From Lucifuga dentata (Eukaryota; Chordata; Actinopteri; Ophidiiformes; Bythitidae), in the NCBI GenBank assembly GCA_014773175.1, contig VXCM01002551.1, positions 65,113 through 129,112 of the forward strand: a DNA stretch of 64,000 bases. Reading direction: 5' to 3'. Below are positions 55,301 to 64,000 of the stretch, piece by piece. A program made the position numbers and the translations under genes. Under the pieces are notes generated by a model. It made no database searches and had not been told where the DNA came from. It saw nothing but the letters and a program-made list of their open reading frames with translations. The stretch's first letter is position 1; every line of letters starts with the position of its first letter.

Positions 55301-58300
55301 GCTGAAATAAATGCAAGGTCATATTTCAAACCTAAACAGGCGATGCTTGCACCCACGCCTGTCAGATCATTTATTGAATCTGCTGGCTGCTTTTAATTTA
55401 TTTTGTCACTCCACTCATGATGCTGTGCACCAGGGAATGGTGTCATGGTTTTAACAGGAAATTGTCTCAGTGTTTCAACAGGAAATAGTTTGTGTTTTAA
55501 AAGGAAATAGTCTTACACTATAGTGAGGAGGTTTGACAGCTGGTTTACTAGGGTTTTCTTCTAAGAAGCAGGTTTGCTGACTTACTGCACTGGATAACTT
55601 TTTTCATCAGTCCATCAAGTTTGAGGTTTTGTGGGTTTCCAGGTTTTGTTTAGCCAAGTTGTCCAGTTAGCTCAGTAAACCTGCTTGGTGGAACAGAACT
55701 CTGGAGAGCAGCAAGTTACAACAATCAGAAATGGATTGAACTGGTCAAAATCAGGTCTGGACTTCTTTGTGAGCTGATTAATCACAACCCAAAGAGACAA
55801 GTATGGGTCATAATTTACTACAATAACAACAACCATCCTAAAATGGGCAAATAACCAGTTGAAAATAAATGAGATTTCACTTTGATCCCAGTTACCCATG
55901 CTGGCTCTGTAACATTTTGAGTTTGACATTAAGACAGTCAGCTGATAGTGGCAGCTGGTCTCTAAGGTCTCATTTACATAGTTTACATGTGTTACATCTT
56001 GTATTTCAAGTTGAAACAGGTTAAAAACAAAAGTGTGCACTTGTCAGTGATTGAATTTTTTGATTGAATTTCATATTTGCATGTTTGAGTCATTATGTGT
56101 ACTTTTTTCTTTCCAGTGGGCCACACTTAGAATAGAAAGAGGAGCAAAAGAGAAGAATCACCTCTTGTACAAACCCTACTCAAATGGTGAGATTTTAGTG
56201 TTGTTTAGACAATCAGCGTGTCCAGTAGTTTTTTTTTTTTTTTTTTAAACATTTCTGATAACCTGTCACCTTGCATTGCTTCAGCTATCATTGCAAAGGA
56301 GGACACCTCCTTGGAGGAGGAGATCAAGGAGATCAGGCGCAGCGGCAGCAACAGAGAGCTGAACTCGGCTCCTGAGTTTGAGATGTCCGACATCTTCTAT
56401 TTTGCCCGGCGCGGGGTGGAGAGCATCATGGATGATGAGGTGACAAAGCGGTTCTCTGCAGAGGAGCTGGAGTCCTGGAATCTGCTGACTCGCAGCAACA
56501 ACAACTTCCACTACATCAGCCTGAGGCTCACCGTCCTTTGGGGTCTGGGCCTTCTGATCCGCTATGGCTTCTTGCTGCCTCTCAGGTATTGGCTGCACTT
56601 TTGAAACAAGAGGTCGTTTGATATTAAAAGAGTAACCAATGCCACACAATCACTTGGGACAGGGCGTGAAATGTAACTTTAGCTCTTCATGCACAAGTAT
56701 CCGCCACGGTAACAGCCCGTAATTATGCTGCCATTGTATCAGAGATTTTATTTTTGAGACTGACACCGTTTCAACTATTTATAGGTGGTAGCATTTAATA
56801 TGTCGGAAACTATAGTAACATTAGCAAACACACTTCCTGTTTATTTTGTCCAGGCTAAAATAATGAATTTTGAAGTCTTCAATCTGACATGAGCCTGGTA
56901 TCTTCCTTATCAGATAGTGAGTCTCGATGTGATCACAACATAAAACCTGCAGTGAATTGAGAAGGAAACTGGTGATACTATAAAATTTTAAAGTTAATAA
57001 TGAAACAGGACGACTATTGTTGATATGATAGGTGCGTAATGTAAATGAGAGAGATCCTCATTCAGAGCTGAGCGTTTGCTTAGACTGATACACGAGGGCA
57101 GTGACTCAGTGCGAAGCCTGCCTGGCTCAAGTCCAGGTCCCAGTGGGGAGATGAATCAGGCCACTGCTGCACAAACACAGACAGCATTCTAGTCTCATAC
57201 CTGGTTAACAGATTCCCTCGCTTTGTACTAGCCCAGTTTTCTTGGCTCACCGCTAGCATGAAACAGCCACCAACTCTGATGTCTGGATGTCCAGCCCTGA
57301 ATGATTAGCTGAGCCAGATGAAGAAAGCTTAAGTATTGCTTGCAATGCCTCCTGCAGGTCCTGAAGTCTGTTATCAGGAGTAAAAAATGGTTTTCTCAGT
57401 GACAATAAGAAGCACTCTGCAATGGTAACATTACTCGCCCACTGCATGTTATCTGAGCAGCTACTTTTCTTAGCGAAAGCTTGTAATAGGAAAAAACAAA
57501 TTTATGAGGGCTATCATTTAAAAGCCTGTTAGTTTTAAATATGCTGAATCAAAAAGATGAAATCCTTCTGGTTTTGCTTTTAAAGAAGTGTCGTGTGTGA
57601 TAAGGCTCTCTGACGTGGGGCTTTGTGTAACTTTCTGTCTCTGTCTGCAGGGTAACTCTCGCCTTCACTGGCGTCGGCCTCCTTGTGTTCCTCACCTCAG
57701 TCATCGGGCTGCTGCCGAATGGAAAGTAAGACTGACAATAAGCTTGTCTTTTTCTTTTTTAATCGATCAGAATATCAGCTCATGTAGCTGATGTGATACC
57801 TTTGCATGACCCAGTTTGACATGGAAACTCAATGCTGCTATCATACTCTTTCCTTTAGGATGAAGAACTTCCTTAGTGAAAAGGTTCATTTGATGTGCTA
57901 CAGAATATGTGTCAGAGCTCTGACTGCCATCATAACTTATCATGACAGGTAAAAAAAAAAATAGAAAGACCTTTGCTTGTAATTTGACACCCCTAGTGTT
58001 AAATTACAAGTGACTTCCTCTGAGTCTGAACACATTGCACGTCATTGTTGAGTAGTCATGGACAGAAAAGTAGATTTTTGACAAGGGAAGTCTGTATCTT
58101 TAACAAGATAGAAAGCTATATTAGCTGTATCTGATGAAAGGAACAAACTCGGAAAAAACTACCTCTTGATTCATCAATGTTCAATAAACTTCCTTTGTAT
58201 TACTTTCTCAAGTTAGATCTGCAAACCTTTTGCTCTGAACGGCTGATGTCTATGAGGTCTTACATAATGTCAGATGGATTAGCAGTAGAAAACAGAAACC

Positions 58301-58555
58301 AGCATGTGTTGTCAGCTGCAATGCGAGAGCTTAGTGTGAGTATGAAAGGCTCGTCTCCAACCATCTGCATTCATATTCGTTGCACTGAAGCACAAAGACC
58401 TCCTTAGTGTTTTCTCATGCAAAGCCAAGTCAGGTTAACAAAGCCAAGGCAGCTTTTTAATGTAGCGGCGATGCTTGCTGAGAGTTTGGTAAATGGAATC
58501 AGAATTGCGTATCATTGGCTCTTATTTTACTGATCTAAGGTAAGGGTGGTAGCCA

Positions 58556-58596
<41 letters not shown>

Positions 58597-61500
58597 AAGG
58601 GGGCATTTAGTTTGACTGTGGTAGAGTAAGAAAATGAGAGGAAGATGAAATAGCACAGCTGTTATCGAAAGGATATCATACGTAAGAAACAGGATGCAGA
58701 GGAGGAAGTTGATGCTTTGTGTATTTGCCCACACGTTGTAAGTTACATCGGCTGGCATCTTGTTTTTATTTAACCGCTTCACTGAATTTAAACTCAAACT
58801 GTGTTGGAAAGTCACCTCAGCTGTTACACCACAATTTTATCTGAATGTAAGGTTGCATATTAAGCTTTTGCTTGATATACTTAAAATAACATACTAGCGG
58901 TCGTGCATGTTTGTGCCCAATCCACATGTTACATTACTGACAATTTCCCAACTTTACTTGACATTTACTTTAGTGGCAAAACATTGAATTCAAATTTCAA
59001 ATTAAGATTAGGGGATTTGATAAAAATAACAGGAAAACTAAAATATGGTTTTATGCTTTGGGAATTGGTTATCAGTAAGTAACATGTATGCAGATTGTAT
59101 ATATTGGGCTCAAACACGCATAATCACTGGTATGGTCCTTTAAGGATGTGACTAAGCATGAGTGCCACTATTTCTCGTGTCTTCCTGTATGTCTGCCATT
59201 GAGGACTAGCTTGTTGTAGCATGTATCGTCTCTAGTCTGGCCTAAAAATAAATATGTGACACAACAAGTGTGGCTGACTCTCTCTATTTCAGATCAGTAA
59301 CTCTGTCTTTGGAATGTGGATTCTGTATAAGTCCTGCATGCTCAGGGGGTCAAACCTCTAACGTAGCCCCCCAAAGGTAGCTTTGTTTCTCCAAAGTAGA
59401 CTAGAAGAGGCAGCGGACTGAAGCATTGCCTAGTTTTGAGGAAGTGATTGTCTTTTTTGGGGTTTTGTCTTCTCAGTTACCTTCAGCAGACATTCAGCAT
59501 GGTTTCACTCACTTCAATAATCCTCCAGGAAGTATCTTTATGTAATAAAGAATAATCTTCTGTCTGTCTCTGTTATTTCAGTGAGAATAAACCCAAGAAT
59601 GGAGGAATTTGTGTTGCTAACCACACGTCTCCCATTGATGTTATCATCCTGGCCAGTGACGGCTGCTATGCTATGGTAACTATCCTGCAGCCCAGCAGGA
59701 AGCGATGAAAACAATGACGCTCCTTGCCTTTTCCGTGGCAGCTGCTTGGCTGCTGTCATTGCATTTCTTCCAGATCTGTTGTTCCAGATGTGTTGCTGTT
59801 TACACGGGTTTGTGTTTATGTGTCAGGTTGGGCAGATTCATGGTGGATTGATGGGGATCATTCAGAGATCTATGGTCAAAGCCTGCCCTCACATTTGGTT
59901 TGAACGCTCAGAAGTCAAAGACCGACATCTAGTGGCTAAAAGGTGACATTACATGCTGAGTTTTATGCACTTTTTATTGTACATTTGGAAGAGCTTTTCC
60001 TTTCTTCCTTCCTTCCTTTTCCTCTCAGATAGCCTTTTGGTTTTGTTTAAGTCCTAAGTAGCTCAGTATTTTGTGTTGCTAAATATACTGTAACTATCTT
60101 TTTTTTTTTTTTTTNTTTTTTTTTTTTTTTTTTACAGATTGAATGATCATGTACAAGATAAATCTAAACTGCCCATTCTCATTTTCCCAGAGGGTGAGTT
60201 TTCCTTCTTTGGGCTGCAGATTGAAACACTTCTTAATTATGTTACAATCACGACTGTATGTAGGACCCAGATTATTTATTTAATTTTTTAAACTATTTTT
60301 AATCCCCAGGCACCTGCATCAACAACACGTCAGTAATGATGTTCAAGAAGGGCAGTTTTGAGATTGGCGCCACAGTCTATCCTGTGGCCATTAAGGTGAG
60401 GATGATTTTTTTTTTCTTTTTTGTTGTCATTGTAGTTGTTCTTCTTTTTCTTCTTCTTAGGATTTTCTTATTAGATCTTCTTCTTTAGATTTTCTTACCC
60501 TTTAGGATTTTCTATCAATTGTTTTCCATCATTTCTCAAGGCTAACACACGTAATGATAAGTTCTCTGCTGTCTTTCATTCTCACAGTATGATCCCCGGT
60601 TTGGAGATGCTTTCTGGAACAGCAGCAAGTTTGGAATGGTCAACTACCTGTTGCGTATGATGAGCAGCTGGGCCATCGTTTGCAGTGTGTGGTATCTTCC
60701 TCCCATGACAAGAGAGGTGAGACTCCATGGATTCATTCAGGGATACATTTTAGGAGTAGCCTCTTATCTGTAGATAATTTTCTATATTATATTAGTCCTG
60801 TTAAAGTACAAGAGAAAGGAGGACTGAACCCAACCCCAAAATATTCTGAGTTATTTGAATTTGGATTATCAAGACACAGTTAACAGGTTAAACATAAAAC
60901 ACTGGCAATGAAGTAGCTGTTTAGATAAGATAAATAGCTCGTAAATGTTAAAATGTAGCTTCTTTTGGTCCAACAGGGCAAACAAAACAGAAGTTTTCAT
61001 GGAGGTGTCCATGTGTCTTCTGCTTTGTTTCACTCGAACATGTGTGTTCATAAATGACATAATTCTGAGTTATGGCTTCCCTATTCTGAGGCACAGCAAA
61101 TGCAGCATTAGTGTACCTCCCTAATGCACTGGAGTTTTGTCAGTTTAGGGTTCACGTTGACCAGCAGTGACTGCTTTTGTTAATTTAGGAACATTAAACT
61201 GTTGAAAACCCCATATTTGAACCTACATTTGTCTCTAGTAGACGTGGGTCTTTTTTTTTTTTTTNTTTTTTTTTTTTTTCTTTCACAGAGTTTTTACATT
61301 CAGGAACATACAGTCGCTTGTTTGCACATTAGATTTATTACGTGACACTTTGCCAACAGGAGGGGGAGGATGCTGTTCAGTTTGCTAATCGTGTAAAGGC
61401 AGCCATAGCAAGACAAGGGGGACTGGTCGACCTTCTGTGGTAAGATTACATTATTTACTTCAACGTTTTATACAACTTTCACAAAAATCCTAGAACCGTA

Positions 61501-61706
61501 TTCAGTCCAGTCATCTGTGCCGTGTATCTAAAGACGACAGATTTTCATTATTGTTGACTAAATCGGTAATTGTTATCACGCTTTAAACTTTCTGTAGGGA
61601 TGGAGGTTTGAAACGGGAAAAGGTAAAAGATACTTTTAAAGAAGAGCAGCAGAAGCTGTACAGCAAAATGCTGGTGGGCACCCAAGAGGACCGCAGCCGC
61701 TCCTGA
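52306..61706 (+). CDS. gpat4: Glycerol-3-phosphate acyltransferase 4 (AGPAT6)
   Basis: ER membrane enzyme that acylates sn-glycerol-3-phosphate to lysophosphatidic acid, the first step of glycerolipid and triacylglycerol synthesis. Twelve coding exons: 52306-52473, 56117-56186, 56285-56585, 57651-57725, 57859-57948, 59582-59675, 59827-59942, 60138-60193, 60310-60395, 60588-60716, 61360-61439 and 61598-61706 (TGA). Phases agree and give 457 residues (human 456). A hydrophobic N-terminal segment (LVCIFLGISFTVWFTLLLVF) and two more near residues 155-200 are membrane spans. Acyltransferase block I is NHTSPID (HX4D, catalytic His/Asp) in exon 6. Block II/III lies in exons 7-8 (GLMGIIQRSMVKACPHIWFE, then LPILIFPEGTC) and block IV is around VYPVAIKYDP. 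The C-terminus KLYSKMLVGTQEDRSRS matches the family. The first residues, MELFFNPFDS, vary. Confidence 0.97.
53750..53880. repeat. Assembly seam: 65-bp exact direct duplication around N
   Basis: 53750-53814 and 53816-53880 are identical, each starting with 13 A, separated by N 53815. Confidence 0.85.
54677..55260 (-). mobile_element. TTAAAGGACC-family MITE, copy G, in gpat4 intron
   Basis: Left end TTAAAGGACCATATTGGTGA, right end CACCAGTATGGTCCTTTA. The body is in the opposite orientation to copy D (CCCAATCTTTCAAAATCAAA on the left). Confidence 0.85.
58559..58595. repeat. Poly-T tract (about 37 bases) in gpat4 intron
   Basis: Uninterrupted T run; its length is likely to be unreliable in the assembly. 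Similar T tracts with a single N occur at 60100-60133 and 61251-61279 in gpat4 introns. Confidence 0.85.
58881..59143 (+). mobile_element. TTAAAGGACC-family MITE, copy H (internally deleted), in gpat4 intron
   Basis: Decayed left end TTAAAATAACATACTAGCGG and good right end CACTGGTATGGTCCTTTAA. At about 260 bp it lacks most of the middle seen in copies D and I. Confidence 0.7.
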
Positions 61707-62184
61707 AGAACCCATCTGGAGGTGGACTGGCTTAAAGACACACTTGGGTACCACCGACTAAATAAGCAGTCGGCAGTGCTTCCACTCGATTGGAGTACCT
61801 GGACTGGAAATTCCCTCACTGATGTCGAAAGTCCATTTGGCTTCTCGGTCGCTGCCTCAGTCTGGCATATTGAGTTTGCGTTGCTGTTCCGGGTCCGGCT
61901 GAGCCTCCTTTCCTTCGCTGGATCAGCTGAGGCCCTGCTTGCGTTAGAGTGAAAGTAAGGTGCACATGTGGAGCGTTGTCTTCCTTGGTGGCAGCCGTTT
62001 GAGGGAAAACTTGTATCATTGTCTATTTGAGCTCATGTTTGTTTAGTAGTTTCAACTTTTTAATTACTATAATGTTTGTATCACATTGTGTTAAAGTTAC
62101 ACACCTTATTTGACTGGGAAGTGGGATGGAGTTATTGTAGATAACACTAGTTTGTTCTAAAGGTAAAAAAACAAAACAAAAAAA

Positions 62185-62315
62185 CAACCTGTGACGAAGT
62201 TGGGGGTTCACGAGCGGCTTGTGGCGAACGTGATGGGGCGAAATACCACNCAACCTGTGACGAAGTTGGGGGTTCACGAGCGGCTTGTGGCGAACGTGAT
62301 GGGGCGAAATACCAC
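62185..62315. repeat. Assembly seam: 65-bp exact direct duplication around N
   Basis: 62185-62249 and 62251-62315 are identical, separated by N 62250. The unit is unusually rich in CpG for a 3' UTR (GACGAAG, CACGAGCGG, GGCGAACG, GGGGCG). Confidence 0.85.
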
Positions 62316-62953
62316 CTTTTGTTACATTTCAGATCTTTTTTATTGGCCTCCTTTTTCCAAGAGAGAAAAATCTTTATGTTTTATCAACATGTGGGCACAT
62401 AGGAGTTACTTCACCATATATGTTGTGTGTTTCTGAGCTTTTTTTCCATGGAATGTGTAAATTATCACGTTATGAAGTGGAAAATGTGCATCCACAGTTA
62501 CAGATCAGGGTTTAAGGATTGTGGCCGATTTTCCTTTTCCAGCTAATATGCAGCAAAATTGGAGTAAAGTGGTTTACAGCCATTCCTTAAAATGTCCCCT
62601 TAAGGCCCACAGCACTCACATAGAGAAGTAGGATGATGATTATGCCAGGTCTTCAGACTAAAGCCTGTCCATCATTAATAAACATTCATACTAACACATT
62701 TTATAACAGGCATATCATCATCTGTCCATGCAGGGACCGTCTTATTTAATTTAAAGTGACCTCTTTATTTTTTCTCCCTCTTGATGATCTTTCTTCTACT
62801 TGGCAGCCTCTTTAAGGAGGCACCACAGAGACAGAGATTCCATATTCAGCTGGAATTTAGGATCATGGTGGACAAACTTTGAAGCAGCTCTCTCATCCCT
62901 CTAGTCTGCTGCATCAGGGATGTCTGTGAGATTACATCAAATCTGTTCATCAA

Positions 62954-62959
62954 AATAAA
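62954..62959 (+). terminator. Polyadenylation signal AATAAA, gpat4
   Basis: AATAAA followed by GTTGTAGCTTGTTTTTTTC, a GT/T-rich downstream element. Confidence 0.55.
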
Positions 62960-63157
62960 TTCAAGAATATGACTCAGTCAGGTTGTAGCTTGTTTTTTTC
63001 AGTGATTTCTGTGTTACTTTGCTATTCACTTGTTTTCCTCAGATGGGAATATAAAAGTTGCATTTATTTGTAACAAATTACACAGATTTTAAAAGACAAA
63101 TGGTCATGGGAAGCACATAAGTAGGATTGAAGCTCTTAAAAGTTTAGCCTGCTGAGA

Positions 63158-63383
63158 TTAAAGGACCATACAGCCAGCATGGTTTTGCACGTACATGTTT
63201 CATTTCGGACAACTGTTTCCCAAAACACTACTGGAGCAGTAAATTTTAGAATTGTTTTTCCTACCTTCCAGACTGCCACTGGTTTTACTTCATTTCAATA
63301 TGCTTTTAAAATCAATTTGGAGAGACTTGAAACGTGCTTGAGGTAAGTAAGCCATCACAGTAAACATGAAGTCTACAGTATTA

Positions 63384-63414
<31 letters not shown>

Positions 63415-63694
63415 GTTTGAAGTAACTTTATTTAACTTGTCCTAAACAGCTGCAAGCCAGGGAATATAGTCCCTGGAGAAAACAGCTTTTGCAGTGAAAT
63501 TAAAATGGGCATACATGTTAGCAGGTAAAACGTATGTTTTAAAAGATTAGGGGATTTGGCAAAATAACAGGAAAACTAAAATACGGTTTTATATTTTGGA
63601 AAAAATGGTTGTCAGTAACATAATGTGTATAGGTAGTATTTATTGGGCTCAACCATGCAAAATCACCAGGGCCACTGACAGAGTGGTCCTTTAA
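63158..63694 (+). mobile_element. TTAAAGGACC-family MITE, copy I, downstream of gpat4
   Basis: Left end TTAAAGGACCATACAGCCAG, right end AGAGTGGTCCTTTAA. A long T tract (63386-63414) lies in the middle, at the same relative place as the A tract of copy C. Confidence 0.85.
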
Positions 63695-63937
63695 CATTGG
63701 CAGTATTGCCATTCATTTTGTAAATCCTTTTAAAAACTTTCTCATTTAAAGTTTTTAAAAATTCATGTTTTCGGTCAGTTCAACCAGGAAGTGTTGTCTT
63801 AGTAATCAGCTGTTGTTTTTCATGGAAAGCCATGACTCAGCTGCCCACAGTGGGTACCACTTCCTCTCTGGGCTCCAAGCTGCAACACAGTTTTCATGAG
63901 AATGAAGAACTACTGTTTGAGCATCATTTAATCCGTA

Positions 63938-64000
63938 TCTTCTTCTTTTCCTTTCGGCTTTCCCTTCAGGGGTCAGCACAGCGAATCATCTGCCTCCATC
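63938..64000 (+). repeat. Start of an interspersed repeat, running off the window
   Basis: CCTTTCGGCTTTCCCTTCAG followed by GGGTCAGCACAGCGAATCAT. This is a stretch I recognise as common in fish genomes, but I cannot name the family. Confidence 0.4.

Larger units (their letters stand above)
52474..56116 (+). other. gpat4 intron after the first coding exon
   Basis: A 3.6-kb intron, typical of lipid-enzyme first introns. It contains the assembly seam at 53815 and MITE copy G. No other gene was seen. Confidence 0.7.
61707..62975 (+). other. gpat4 3' UTR
   Basis: About 1.25 kb from the TGA to past the AATAAA at 62954-62959. Its first 300 bases are GC-richer than the introns. It includes the duplicated CpG-rich segment at 62185-62315. 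Confidence 0.6.

Noticed and set aside
57085..57135. tRNA-like segment (GTGACTCAGTGCGAAGC ... CTCAAGTCC)
   Set aside because: It has A- and B-box resemblance only; no acceptor stem pairs, and it lies in a gpat4 intron. At most a SINE trace.

Overview
This window is nuclear DNA from a teleost fish. The genes are split by GT-AG introns, the proteins are closest to vertebrate families, and the intergenic DNA is AT-rich with fish-type repeats (Tc1/mariner remnants, LINE 3' ends with GATAA/GAATA tails, tRNA-derived SINE-like copies, MITEs). I see no operons, CRISPR arrays or phage, and nothing prokaryotic. The exact species cannot be read from the sequence. All gene models below were built by hand from splice sites and remembered family sequences.

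Layout, left to right. (1) 1-5.7 kb: 3' part of ube2d4 (+), a ubiquitin-conjugating enzyme, with a long 3' UTR. (2) 6.1-15.3 kb: dbnl (+), a drebrin-like actin-binding adaptor (ADF-H, coiled coil, SH3) in 15 coding exons. (3) 15.3-19.2 kb: gene-free, repeat-bearing. (4) 19.3-29.3 kb: an ARID-domain transcription factor of the ARID5A/ARID6 type (+), with repeat-filled introns. (5) 30.0-32.4 kb: gins4/SLD5 (+), a DNA replication factor with a TCTCGCGAGA-type promoter. (6) 36.3-37.6 kb: a glycogen-targeting PP1 regulatory subunit of the PPP1R3C type (+). (7) 39.0-42.3 kb: phyhip (-), convergent with the PPP1R3 gene. (8) 46.7-50.4 kb: polr3d (+), an RNA polymerase III subunit, divergent from phyhip. 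(9) 51.1-63.0 kb: gpat4/agpat6 (+), the ER glycerol-3-phosphate acyltransferase. (10) 63.0-64.0 kb: repeats.

The genes do not form one pathway. They cover ubiquitination, endocytosis/actin, transcription, replication, glycogen metabolism, Pol III transcription and glycerolipid synthesis. What unites them is synteny: in human, UBE2D4-DBNL are neighbours on 7p13, PHYHIP-POLR3D on 8p21 and GINS4-GPAT4 on 8p11 (from memory), so the window joins three ancestral neighbour pairs in one fish segment.

The two most notable non-genic signals are a nine-copy family of long-inverted-repeat MITEs (ends TTAAAGGACCATAC...GTATGGTCCTTTAA) scattered through introns and spacers, and six exact 63-65 bp direct duplications, each split by a single N, which look like contig-overlap seams rather than biology. 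I found no convincing novel multi-gene system.
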